Of a stretch of 64,000 bases of DNA, positions 1 to 8,168 are shown in pieces. The notes below the pieces were generated by a model. The model made no database searches and was not told the origin of the DNA. It was given only the letters and a program-made list of their open reading frames with translations. Source of the stretch: an uncultured Siphonobacter sp. (GTDB taxonomy: Bacteria; Bacteroidota; Bacteroidia; Cytophagales; Spirosomataceae); assembly GCA_913774715.1 (NCBI GenBank), contig CAJYHS010000005.1, positions 1-64,000 of the forward strand, in the 5' to 3' direction. Within the stretch, counting starts at the first letter, position 1, and each line of letters begins with the position of its first letter. The position numbers were made by a program, and so were the translations under genes.

Positions 1-54
1 AAGCGTGAAAAAGGAGAACGTCACTTCTAGTTTTCTGCGACATAAATCATTACC

Positions 55-90
55 AAACCCCGTATCCACTCAGGTCTGCGGGGTTTTTCT
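55..90 (+). terminator. Rho-independent terminator of a gene upstream of the window
   Basis: An 8-bp stem (55-62 pairs with 79-86, AAACCCCG/CGGGGTTT) is followed by a T-rich run. It would end a plus-strand transcript entering from the left. Bases 1-30 are open in frame 1 up to a TAG at 28-30 and could be the last codons of that upstream gene, but this is too short to identify. Confidence 0.7.
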
Positions 91-185
91 TTTATTGCTC
101 GTTCCTTTTTCGGTTTTTTGCGATTCGATTAGTGGCTTACCCGTTTCAGCTTTTCCTGCAAACGCTAAACTCTCAACGAATACGA

Positions 186-1520
186 ATGAAATTGTGGCAA
201 AAAGAAGGCGTTTCGACTTCTGAAAAAATAGAAAAATTTACCGTCGGTCGGGATCGTGAAATGGATTTATACCTAGCTCCTTTCGACGTTTTGGGTAACC
301 TCGCTCACGCCCGCATGCTCACCTCCGTAGGTTTGCTGGAAGCAGCCGAACTGGGCGATCTGGAACGTGAACTGAAGGAAATCTATCAACAGATTCAGGC
401 AGGAAATTTCGAGATTGAAGACGGTATCGAAGACGTTCACTCACAAGTAGAACTGATGTTAACCCGCAAACTGGGCGACACTGGTAAGAAAATTCATTCC
501 GGCCGTAGTCGTAACGATCAGGTTTTGGTGGATCTCAAACTTTTTACCCGCGATCGGCTAGAGCAGATTACGGTGGAAACCAAACGCGTATTCGACACGC
601 TGCTGAAGCGTTCAGAACAGCATAAAAACGATTTATTACCCGGGTACACTCACCTGCAAATCGCCATGCCTTCGTCTTTCGGCTTGTGGTTTGGAGCTTA
701 CGCGGAATCGCTGGTGGATGACGTGGCTTTATTACAAACGGCTTACCACTTCGCCAATCGTAACCCACTGGGAAGCGGAGCGGGTTATGGCTCTTCCTTC
801 CCGCTGGATCGTCAGCAAACGACAGATTTACTGGGTTTTGAAGGATTACACTATAACGTCGTTTACGCCCAGATGAGCCGGGGTAAGACGGAATGGATGG
901 CTTTAACGGCCATTGCCAACCTCGCCCAAACGCTTTCGCGACTGGCGATGGATGTTTGTCTATATAACTCCCAAAATTTCGCCTTCCTGACTCTTCCTGA
1001 CGGATTAACGACGGGTAGCAGCATCATGCCGCATAAGAAAAACCCAGATGTGGCAGAGTTATTACGCGGTAAAACCAACCGTCTGAAAGCTCTGCCGATG
1101 GAGGTAACGCTGGTGCTGAGTAACCTGCCTTCGGGGTATCACCGCGACATGCAGTTACTGAAAGAAATCCTGATGCCCGCCATCGAAGAAATCTTGGATT
1201 GTCTGGACATTACGGCTTATATGCTGGAAAATATTCAGGTAAAAACGGAATTGCTAAAAGACGAAAAATACGATTTACTCTTCAGCGTCGAACGGGTGAA
1301 TGAGCTGGTGATTGAAGGTGTTCCTTTCCGGGATGCCTATCGTCAGGTAGGAAAAGAAATCGGCGATGGTACTTACACGGCTTCCCGCGATTTGAAACAT
1401 AACCATTTAGGAAGTATCGGTAACCCCGCTAACGAGCAAATTACAGAGCTAATGAATGCTCAATTGCAAGGCTTCGGCTTCGAGCAGGTGCATGCTGCGA
1501 TTGAAAAGCTATTAGCTTAA
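186..1520 (+). CDS. argH: Argininosuccinate lyase
   Basis: This enzyme cleaves argininosuccinate to arginine and fumarate, the last step of arginine biosynthesis, in the cytosol as a homotetramer. The 444-residue product is the usual length for the family. It carries the fumarase/aspartase-superfamily signature GSSIMPHKKN from residue 277, the flexible loop that holds the catalytic serine. It also has the N-terminal SGRSRNDQV motif. The ATG at 186 (MKLWQKE) is preferred. An in-frame start at 132 would add 18 residues that look nothing like the family. A stem-loop follows directly, so the gene is probably monocistronic. No other arg gene is adjacent. Confidence 0.96.
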   Translation: MKLWQKEGVSTSEKIEKFTVGRDREMDLYLAPFDVLGNLAHARMLTSVGLLEAAELGDLERELKEIYQQIQAGNFEIEDGIEDVHSQVELMLTRKLGDTGKKIHSGRSRNDQVLVDLKLFTRDRLEQITVETKRVFDTLLKRSEQHKNDLLPGYTHLQIAMPSSFGLWFGAYAESLVDDVALLQTAYHFANRNPLGSGAGYGSSFPLDRQQTTDLLGFEGLHYNVVYAQMSRGKTEWMALTAIANLAQTLSRLAMDVCLYNSQNFAFLTLPDGLTTGSSIMPHKKNPDVAELLRGKTNRLKALPMEVTLVLSNLPSGYHRDMQLLKEILMPAIEEILDCLDITAYMLENIQVKTELLKDEKYDLLFSVERVNELVIEGVPFRDAYRQVGKEIGDGTYTASRDLKHNHLGSIGNPANEQITELMNAQLQGFGFEQVHAAIEKLLA

Positions 1521-1540
1521 GTTATAATATAAGATTACCC

Positions 1541-1570
1541 GCTGCCAGCTTTTTGCTGGCAGCTTTGTTA
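1541..1570 (+). terminator. argH terminator, GCTGCCAGC stem
   Basis: A perfect 9-bp stem (1541-1549 with 1555-1563) closes a T-only loop and is followed by TTTGTTATT. It sits 20 bases after argH. The same stem sequence recurs near 39.25 and 39.32 kb. Confidence 0.75.
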
Positions 1571-1592
1571 TTCATTTCAATCCTTCATCACC

Positions 1593-2114
1593 ATGGCCTT
1601 AATCCTTCCCGTTCAGAGTCATACCCCCGAATTCGGGCAAAATTGCTGGTTAGCTCCTAATGCTACTATCGTTGGAGACGTAATTATGGGTGAGGACTGC
1701 ACTGTTTGGTTCAACGCCGTCATTCGCGGAGATGTGAATGCCATTCGAATCGGTAACCGCAGCAATATTCAGGACGGTGCCGTGATTCACTGCACGTATC
1801 AGAAAAGTCAGACCATTATTGGCGACTACGTCAGCATTGCCCATAATGCCGTCGTGCACGGCTGCACTATTGAAGATCGTGTGCTGGTAGGCATGGGAGC
1901 CATTATCATGGACGGAGCCGTCATTGGCACCGGAAGTATCATCGCCGCCGGAGCCATTGTTACTCAGAACACCATCGTTCCTCCCGGAAGTATCTACGCT
2001 GGTAACCCCGCCAAGCTGCTAAAACCGGTCTCCGAAGCCGCTGCCGAGGTTTTTGACCGTACCGCCAATAACTACGTCATGTACGCCGGATGGTTCAAAG
2101 AACAGGAATGGTAA
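1593..2114 (+). CDS. Gamma-carbonic anhydrase-like hexapeptide-repeat protein
   Basis: The 173-residue protein is built almost entirely of left-handed beta-helix hexapeptide repeats, for example IGNRSNIQDGAVIH, IGDYVSIAHNAVVHG and VLVGMGAIIMDGAVI. This is the fold of the PaaY/YrdA/gamma-carbonic-anhydrase group. Histidines in the IHC, IAHNAVVHG region match the usual metal-ligand positions. Members are trimeric and bind zinc or iron. Some hydrate CO2, while others have no proven activity, so the reaction is uncertain. The ATG at 1593 starts the conserved region. The gene stands alone between argH and the transaldolase-like gene. Confidence 0.88.
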   Translation: MALILPVQSHTPEFGQNCWLAPNATIVGDVIMGEDCTVWFNAVIRGDVNAIRIGNRSNIQDGAVIHCTYQKSQTIIGDYVSIAHNAVVHGCTIEDRVLVGMGAIIMDGAVIGTGSIIAAGAIVTQNTIVPPGSIYAGNPAKLLKPVSEAAAEVFDRTANNYVMYAGWFKEQEW

Positions 2115-2193
2115 GTCTATTTTCCGGGCGTTCTGGTCTTGTTACTCCATAAGAATAACGTCTTCTTAAAAACGAATCCCATTTCTCGTCAGA

Positions 2194-2218
2194 TTTTGCT
2201 TTAAAATCACCAACTTTG
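2194..2218 (+). promoter_or_regulatory. Possible promoter of the transaldolase-CBS gene
   Basis: TTTTG at 2194-2198 and AACTTTG at 2212-2218 resemble the Bacteroidota -33 TTTG and -7 TAnnTTTG elements. The spacing (13 bases) is shorter than the usual 17-21, so the assignment is tentative. The start codon is 130 bases further on. Confidence 0.3.
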
Positions 2219-2347
2219 CAGCCGCTTCTCTGGCGATTTACTTTGCCTGAAAACAAGTTTGATCCTATTCATTAAAAAGGTTTTCCTGTACACTCGGTTA
2301 TCCAAAGCGATCATCCGAATGGGAAACAACCTAATGCTACTACACAC

Positions 2348-3361
2348 ATGGAGTTGTATCTTGATTCTGCCGATTTAAAAGAAATTAAAGAGGCTTTTCA
2401 ACTCGGTTTCCTGACCGGCCTTACCACTACCCCTACTTTTATGCACCGCGAAGGTGTTCGTGATCTTGACGCGACCATCGTAGAGCTTTCCAAAATTGTT
2501 CCTGTTCTTCAAATCGAAGCTTTAGGAGAAACCGCCGAAGCCATCGTAGCCGATGCGGATCGCCAACTGGCCTTAGGTCTGGATCCTCAGCGTACGGTTT
2601 TCAAAATTCCAGTATCACTGGAAGGGGTGAAAGCCTGCCGCACGCTGGTAGATCGTGGTTTGAAAGTTAACGTTCACCTGGTTTATACCATTCAACAGGC
2701 ATACATGGCAGCCGTAGCCGGAGCAACGTACATCTGCGTACTGGCCGGACGGATGCAGGATCAGGGTTACGACGCTCTGACGCTGATCGGAGACGTAGTG
2801 GAACTGGTAGACGCGTATGGTTTCGATTCGAAAGTAATGTTCTCGTCAGTTCGTAACACCGAGCACGTTCGTAACGCCATTGATCTCGGATGTCACACCA
2901 TTACTGTGCCCTGGAAACTGATGAAAGCCCTGACCGAAAATAACTTCACGGCCATCGGAACGAACCAGTTCATCGAGCATACCCGTCTGATTACGGTGAC
3001 TGTAGGACAAGCTATTAATAGCATTAATCCTATCGTGACTGAAGATTTATCCGTAACGGAAGCCATCGTTAAAATGACGGAATTTGGTTTTGGTTGCGTA
3101 ACCGTAGTAGACGCCGCAGGTAACCTGAAAGGCGTATTTACGGATGGTGACCTTCGTCGGAAACTCGCTGAATTCGGTCGTGATATTCTTTCGAAAACCA
3201 TGGGTGATTTCGAATACGGAACACCGATTTCGATTGAAACCAACCAGTTACTGGATGCGGCGGCCGCCATTTTCAAGAAAACCAGCGTGGATACCATTCT
3301 GGTAACTGAAAACGGCAAGCCCGTAGGTATGCTGGATATTCAGGATTTGAAAAACGACTAA
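2348..3361 (+). CDS. Transaldolase/fructose-6-phosphate-aldolase-like protein fused to two CBS domains
   Basis: Residues 1-215 are a small (TalC/FSA-type) transaldolase barrel. The likely Schiff-base lysine is K86 in VFKIPVS, followed by the NVHLVYT and SVRN motifs of the family. Residues 228-275 and 285-337 form a tandem CBS pair. Its GVFTDGDLRR and GMLDIQDL stretches closely resemble the CBS tail of arabinose-5-phosphate isomerase (KdsD/KpsF). The classic small transaldolase is about 215-220 residues, so the CBS half is a true extension. The next gene on the same strand is kdsB, which suggests a link to Kdo or pentose/hexose phosphate metabolism. That link is inference, because a hairpin separates the two genes. 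Aldolase versus transaldolase activity cannot be decided from sequence alone. Confidence 0.85.
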   Translation: MELYLDSADLKEIKEAFQLGFLTGLTTTPTFMHREGVRDLDATIVELSKIVPVLQIEALGETAEAIVADADRQLALGLDPQRTVFKIPVSLEGVKACRTLVDRGLKVNVHLVYTIQQAYMAAVAGATYICVLAGRMQDQGYDALTLIGDVVELVDAYGFDSKVMFSSVRNTEHVRNAIDLGCHTITVPWKLMKALTENNFTAIGTNQFIEHTRLITVTVGQAINSINPIVTEDLSVTEAIVKMTEFGFGCVTVVDAAGNLKGVFTDGDLRRKLAEFGRDILSKTMGDFEYGTPISIETNQLLDAAAAIFKKTSVDTILVTENGKPVGMLDIQDLKND

Positions 3362-3384
3362 ATTTTTTGGATTTAGTAAACGCC

Positions 3385-3426
3385 TTGCCTCCTTTTTGGT
3401 CTCATCCGAAAAGGAGGCAATTTTGT
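3385..3426 (+). terminator. Terminator after the transaldolase-CBS gene
   Basis: A perfect 12-bp stem (3385-3396 with 3409-3420) is followed by TTTTG. It lies between the transaldolase-CBS gene and kdsB, so the two are probably separate or only partly coupled transcription units. Confidence 0.75.
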
Positions 3427-3458
3427 CATTACCTAATCCGTTACGACTTCCCAACACT

Positions 3459-4214
3459 ATGGTACTTGGAATTATCCCCGCCCGTTATGCCTCTACCCGC
3501 TTTCCGGGCAAACCCCTGATCGATATTCACGGGAAGAGCATGATTCAACGCGTCTATGAAGCTACCAAAGCCGCTAACTTCATTGATGTGATCGTGGCTA
3601 CTGACGATGTTCGCATCGCTGAACACGTGCAGGCTTTTGGCGGAAAGGCCGTCATCACCCGGGACGATCACGTCAGTGGTACCGATCGTTGTGCGGAAGC
3701 TTTAACGATTTATCTGGAAACCCACCATACGGGCGATACCGAGATTCAATACGTAGTTAATGTTCAGGGAGATGAGCCTTTCATTAGCCCCATTCAGATC
3801 AATGAACTGATTGCGGCTCTGGATGGCACCGTAGAATTAGGCACTCAGATGCTTAAAGTAACAACGGCGGAAGCTTTATTTGATCCGGGTGAAGCTAAAA
3901 TCGTATTAAATGCCAAAGGTGAAGTCATTCTGTTTAGCCGTCAGGCGATTCCTTACCTGAGAAACGTCGACCCTGCGGAGTGGCATTTACGTCATACATA
4001 TTACCGACACGTAGGCATGTACGCATATCGCAAAGATATTCTGGCGGAAATCACCAAGTTAGCTCCTTCATCACTCGAAAAAGCGGAATCGCTGGAGCAG
4101 CTCCGATGGCTGGAAGCAGGGTATAAAATTCAGGTCGTTGAAACCACTTACGATTCTCCCTGTATTGACACACCTGAGGATTTGAACAAGCTTACGCATC
4201 TGTTTAACTCCTAA
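3459..4214 (+). CDS. kdsB: 3-deoxy-manno-octulosonate cytidylyltransferase (CMP-Kdo synthetase)
   Basis: KdsB activates Kdo with CTP to give CMP-Kdo, the donor for the inner core of lipopolysaccharide, in the cytosol. The 251-residue protein begins with the nucleotidyltransferase motif IIPARYASTRFPGKPL. It also contains the VNVQGDEPF motif and the LEQLRWLEAGYKI and DTPEDL stretches of the family. The ATG at 3459 is chosen because it gives MVLGIIPARY, the normal N-terminus. The earlier in-frame start at 3396 lies inside the preceding terminator. No other Kdo gene is in the window. Confidence 0.95.
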   Translation: MVLGIIPARYASTRFPGKPLIDIHGKSMIQRVYEATKAANFIDVIVATDDVRIAEHVQAFGGKAVITRDDHVSGTDRCAEALTIYLETHHTGDTEIQYVVNVQGDEPFISPIQINELIAALDGTVELGTQMLKVTTAEALFDPGEAKIVLNAKGEVILFSRQAIPYLRNVDPAEWHLRHTYYRHVGMYAYRKDILAEITKLAPSSLEKAESLEQLRWLEAGYKIQVVETTYDSPCIDTPEDLNKLTHLFNS

Positions 4215-4272
4215 CCGGACAGTACCTTACAGGAAAAATTGTCCGAAAGCTTTCTGTTTTCAGGCTGTGTTG

Positions 4273-4280
4273 TACCTTTG
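4273..4280 (+). promoter_or_regulatory. -7 element of the adk promoter
   Basis: TACCTTTG is an exact TAnnTTTG match, the Bacteroidota primary-sigma -7 consensus. It is 43 bases upstream of the adk start codon. No clear -33 TTTG is visible at the standard distance. Confidence 0.5.
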
Positions 4281-4323
4281 CTGCCCTGAAAAAATCGTTT
4301 CATTCTGAATATCAACAAGTCTC

Positions 4324-4902
4324 ATGCTTAATTTGGTACTCTTTGGCCCTCCGGGAGCCGGGAAAGGAACCCAGAGCGAAAAATTGATTGACAAGTACAA
4401 GCTCGTCCATTTATCCACCGGCGATCTGCTTCGCTCTGAAATTAAAGCAGGTACCGAACTGGGTCTGAAGGCCAAATCACTGATGGATCAGGGATTACTC
4501 GTTCCTGACGAAGTCGTGATTGGAATGATCGACAACAAGCTTAAAGAGAACAAGGAAGCAGCTGGTTTCATTTTCGATGGTTTCCCCCGTACAGTGAAAC
4601 AGGCCGAAGCTTTAGATACTCTACTGGAAGAAAATGGCACGGCCATTTCAGCCATGGTAGCTCTGGAAGTAGAAGCGGAAGAATTAACCCGTCGCCTGCT
4701 GGAACGCGGGAAGACTTCTGGCCGTCCCGACGACCAGAATGAAGAACTGATCCGCAAGCGGGTTCAGGAGTATAACGATAAAACCCTGCCCGTAGCCAAC
4801 TACTACCAGAGTCAGGGCAAATACTCCTCCATCTACGGAATCGGGGCTATCGACGATATTTTTGGTAAAATCTGCACCGCAGTAGAGAAAGCTACCGTTT
4901 AG
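4324..4902 (+). CDS. adk: Adenylate kinase
   Basis: Adenylate kinase interconverts ATP + AMP with two ADP and is essential for adenylate balance. The 192-residue protein has the P-loop GPPGAGKGT at residues 8-16, the AMP-binding STGDLLRSEI and DGFPRT motifs, and the TSGRPDD segment of the lid region. It is shorter than the 214-residue enterobacterial enzyme because the lid is of the short type, without zinc cysteines, which is common in Bacteroidota. The gene has its own promoter-like element and a strong terminator behind it. Confidence 0.96.
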   Translation: MLNLVLFGPPGAGKGTQSEKLIDKYKLVHLSTGDLLRSEIKAGTELGLKAKSLMDQGLLVPDEVVIGMIDNKLKENKEAAGFIFDGFPRTVKQAEALDTLLEENGTAISAMVALEVEAEELTRRLLERGKTSGRPDDQNEELIRKRVQEYNDKTLPVANYYQSQGKYSSIYGIGAIDDIFGKICTAVEKATV

Positions 4903-4923
4903 ATTTTAGAAGACCAGAAAACC

Positions 4924-4970
4924 ATAGGCTGTTTTGGAAGAACGTCTTCCAAAACAGCCTATTTTCATTT
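4924..4970 (+). terminator. adk terminator with a long perfect stem
   Basis: A perfect 17-bp stem (4924-4940 with 4946-4962) closes a 5-base loop and is followed by TTTCATTT. It is the longest perfect terminator-like stem in this part of the window. Confidence 0.8.
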
Positions 4971-5089
4971 AAAACATTTTGCGAATGAGGGAAGTTTTTA
5001 CTGTGAAAACTTGCCGAACTACGCCTGACCGCCCTTGCAACAGAAACACAGCATGAAAAGCTACTCGTGGTAGCTGCGGGATATTCCTT

Positions 5090-5097
5090 TATCTTTG
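5090..5097 (+). promoter_or_regulatory. -7 element of the obgE promoter
   Basis: TATCTTTG matches TAnnTTTG exactly and is followed by a leader of about 70 bases before the GTG start of obgE. The -33 element is not clear. Confidence 0.5.
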
Positions 5098-5173
5098 TGC
5101 AAAATTTCATTGCAAGGCAACCATAATCATCATATCGGTGTCTGTTTACCAGATATGAGTACTTAACGAGGCT

Positions 5174-6178
5174 GTGACAACTAACTTTATTGATTACGTA
5201 AAAATCTGCTGCCGTTCAGGACCTGGAGGAGCGGGATCGTCCCACTTCCGCCGGGAAAAACACGTCCCTCTGGGCGGACCAGACGGCGGTGATGGTGGAC
5301 GAGGCGGGCATATCATTCTTCGTGGCACCACGCAGGTCTGGACTTTATTACACTTAAAATACCGCAAACACGTCATTGCTACCAAAGGCCAGCCCGGTGA
5401 AGGTGGTCGCCGCACGGGAGCACGTGGAGAAGATGTTATTTTGGAAGTACCCCTTGGAACGGTAGCGAAAGACGCAGAAACGGGTGAGATCCTTTTCGAA
5501 ATTACGGAAGATGGGCAGGAAATGGTCTTACTCGAAGGAGGCCGCGGTGGATTAGGAAACAGTCACTTCAAAACTTCTACCAACCAGGCTCCTCACACCT
5601 CGCAACCGGGCGAAGAGGGTCAGGAAGTATGGTTTATTCTGGAACTGAAAGTTCTGGCCGATGTAGGTCTGGTGGGCTTCCCAAATGCGGGTAAGTCAAC
5701 CTTGTTATCCGTTGTATCGGCAGCAAAGCCAGAAATTGCGGATTATCCTTTCACGACTATCGTGCCTAACCTAGGCGTTGTGCCTTATCGTGATTTCCGT
5801 TCGTTCGTTATGGCTGACATTCCAGGAATCATCGAAGGAGCTTCCCAGGGCAAAGGCCTTGGCTTACGCTTCTTACGGCATATCGAACGCAACTCGATTC
5901 TCTTATTCGTTATTCCTTCTACTTCTGAACACGTAGGCGAAGAATATGAAGTATTATTAAATGAATTAAGAGAATACAATTCGGAATTACTCGATAAACA
6001 ACGTCTATTAGCCATTTCAAAAATAGATTTAATCAGTGAGGAAGATAAAAAAACGATCGAGAAACAAATTCCCGCCGGTCTGCCTCATTTATATTTTTCA
6101 GCAGTAACTAGAGATGGATTAAGCCCTTTACTGGACTTAATCTGGAATACATTGAATTCATCTTCTGATACTGTTTAA
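5174..6178 (+). CDS. obgE: GTPase Obg (ribosome-assembly GTPase), GTG start
   Basis: ObgE is an essential GTPase that binds the 50S subunit and links ribosome maturation to nucleotide state. Residues 1-158 form the glycine-rich Obg fold ([12 protein letters not shown] near residue 34). The G domain follows, with the P-loop GFPNAGKST at 168-176, DIPGI (G3) and SKIDL (G4). At 334 residues it lacks the extra C-terminal OCT domain found in some relatives. The start is GTG at 5174, giving [10 protein letters not shown], which aligns with the usual N-terminus. The only nearby upstream ATG (5155) runs into a stop after three codons. Confidence 0.95.
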   Translation: MTTNFIDYVKICCRSGPGGAGSSHFRREKHVPLGGPDGGDGGRGGHIILRGTTQVWTLLHLKYRKHVIATKGQPGEGGRRTGARGEDVILEVPLGTVAKDAETGEILFEITEDGQEMVLLEGGRGGLGNSHFKTSTNQAPHTSQPGEEGQEVWFILELKVLADVGLVGFPNAGKSTLLSVVSAAKPEIADYPFTTIVPNLGVVPYRDFRSFVMADIPGIIEGASQGKGLGLRFLRHIERNSILLFVIPSTSEHVGEEYEVLLNELREYNSELLDKQRLLAISKIDLISEEDKKTIEKQIPAGLPHLYFSAVTRDGLSPLLDLIWNTLNSSSDTV

Positions 6179-6256
6179 TATGAATTACGTTCTGATTAAT
6201 AAATTTTAATCAGAACGTAATTATCCGTTCACTTCAACACATTATACATTAGTAAA

Positions 6257-7978
6257 ATGCTTGCTATTTCAAAAGATAGTCATAGTTTTAAATGGGTCAT
6301 AGCATTAAGCATTATTCCTATCTTATTATTTTTTTATATTTTCTTTACTTATAGTAGTAATATTCCTTTTCAGGACGATTACGATGCTTTATTAGAACCA
6401 GTTACTAAATTTAAAAATCTCTCTTCTTTTTCCTGGAAAGAGTTCATAAATATCATCTGGACTCAGGATGACGAACGAAGAATTGTATTAGACCGGATAA
6501 TAGCTATTCTCATTTATACTTTCAATGGAACGCTGGATCTAAGGATTCAAATGTTTATAGGATTATTATCTATTATAGGGCTATTATATTTTTTCTATTC
6601 TATTATTAAAGAATCTCAATTACCTTCTATTCTATTTCTTTCCTGTGCTTTATTATTGTTTCATATTCAGTATTATGAAGCTATCTACTGGGGGATGATT
6701 CCTCTACAACACATTATCATCTATTTTTTTGCAATAGCTGCATTTTATAACCTTTTTGCCCCAACTCCGGCCAAGATAACCCTTGCGGCGTTATTAGGAG
6801 TTTTATCCATTTGCAGTGATGTAAGCGGCACTTTTGTCTTACCCGTTGGCATTGCTCTCCTCATTCTCCAGAAACAGTGGAAATACACATTAATATGGAT
6901 TGCAGTGATTGGATCTATGATATTGCTTTATTACCATAACCTAGAAGTACCGGCCTATCGACCCAAGTTATCTGACAACTTTGCTCATCCTAAATTAATC
7001 ATTTATAACTTCCTAGCCTTCAGTGGTATTTCTGCTGATACCAATACTTTAGTAAATCATACCAATCGCGTTACGCTCATATTATTTGCGGGCATGATTC
7101 TTTGGGGAATTATATTTTATCAAATCTTTTTATTGATTAGAAATAGCTTCTTTTCACAGGATGTATACGTTCTTCCACGTTGGAAAATCACGTTATGGGG
7201 AGGAATCTTTCATATTGGAATAACCATATTGGCCTTTGCTATCGGCAGGGCTATGGATGGGCCCGAAGCTGTTTTAATCAGTCGCTATAAACACATTGGA
7301 TTTATATGGTTAATTCTCATTTCTATCCTGGTTTTCACTCAGCTCAAACCTATCCACACAGCGTTATTCAGTAAAATATGGCTGGGCTTAAGTTTGGGTA
7401 TTTTTGGCTTTAGTTACTTTGAATATGTAGCTCCTTTAGATTATTATTTTAAAGAAAGGAATACTGATATGTATGGCTGGCAACGGAATCGGTCGCTTCC
7501 TAGTTCTCCTATTTACGTCAGTTTAAAAGGCCCGGTAGATACTATTACGGAACAGGCTATTGATGCAGGTATTTATCAACCACCCCATCCTTATTTCTTT
7601 GATCAGCCCTATCAAGTTAACCCTGGATACTTTCCATTGAAAGTTAATTATAAAAAAGAAATTGTTTCATTTGAGAACGAAACGTTCATCCGAAAAACCA
7701 AAAAAAATGATGGAGCTTATATTATTTTAAAGAGCCTAAATCAGAATCATATCCTCCCTAGTCGACACAAACGTTTCTCATTAAAATCATACCTTTTCTC
7801 AGTCGGCAATGCCTATTATGCTAATGGGTTTACGGCCAGCTTTCCAGCTGCCTACCTTTTGCCGAATGCTGTTTATGAGGTTTCGATCGTTACAATTGAG
7901 GGAACTAAGAAGGTAATCTATCCAACAAAATATCGGATCTCAAACATTAATAGTGAAATCAGCGTTAAAGAGATTTAG
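6257..7978 (+). CDS. Multispanning membrane protein, GT-C glycosyltransferase-like
   Basis: The 573-residue protein has about ten hydrophobic segments in its first 400 residues and then a soluble tail. An acidic pair in the first exposed loop (PFQDDYDAL, about residue 36) and the DDERR stretch after it look like the catalytic-loop arrangement of GT-C lipid-phosphate-sugar glycosyltransferases. It is a clear but diverged paralogue of the gene at 32632-34296. The two share the DD loop, the motif xLD(L/F)R after the second segment, the FFD start of the tail and the tail ending before the stop. The sugar and acceptor cannot be predicted. Its codon use is more AT-rich than that of obgE just upstream. 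Confidence 0.7.
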   Translation: MLAISKDSHSFKWVIALSIIPILLFFYIFFTYSSNIPFQDDYDALLEPVTKFKNLSSFSWKEFINIIWTQDDERRIVLDRIIAILIYTFNGTLDLRIQMFIGLLSIIGLLYFFYSIIKESQLPSILFLSCALLLFHIQYYEAIYWGMIPLQHIIIYFFAIAAFYNLFAPTPAKITLAALLGVLSICSDVSGTFVLPVGIALLILQKQWKYTLIWIAVIGSMILLYYHNLEVPAYRPKLSDNFAHPKLIIYNFLAFSGISADTNTLVNHTNRVTLILFAGMILWGIIFYQIFLLIRNSFFSQDVYVLPRWKITLWGGIFHIGITILAFAIGRAMDGPEAVLISRYKHIGFIWLILISILVFTQLKPIHTALFSKIWLGLSLGIFGFSYFEYVAPLDYYFKERNTDMYGWQRNRSLPSSPIYVSLKGPVDTITEQAIDAGIYQPPHPYFFDQPYQVNPGYFPLKVNYKKEIVSFENETFIRKTKKNDGAYIILKSLNQNHILPSRHKRFSLKSYLFSVGNAYYANGFTASFPAAYLLPNAVYEVSIVTIEGTKKVIYPTKYRISNINSEISVKEI

Positions 7979-8168
7979 AAAGCTCATATATTTTGGCGTT
8001 TCTCAATCTATTGATCTCTTTTATTCGTTTATACCCATTAGTGCCCGTTATAAACGATAAGTAAAGGCTAGCTATCAAGCGGATTGCATTTTCGAATCAG
8101 TTATATATAATTTTATTAATGAGGGCTAGGACAGTCGATTACCCTTATTGTTTGAAAACCTTTAACTC

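Noticed and set aside
5-223. 72-codon plus-strand open frame at the window start
   Set aside because: It runs through a clear terminator (55-90) and overlaps the argH start; no recognisable protein features.
2893-3318. 141-codon minus-strand open frame
   Set aside because: Lies wholly inside the transaldolase-CBS gene; codon pattern is that of an antisense shadow.
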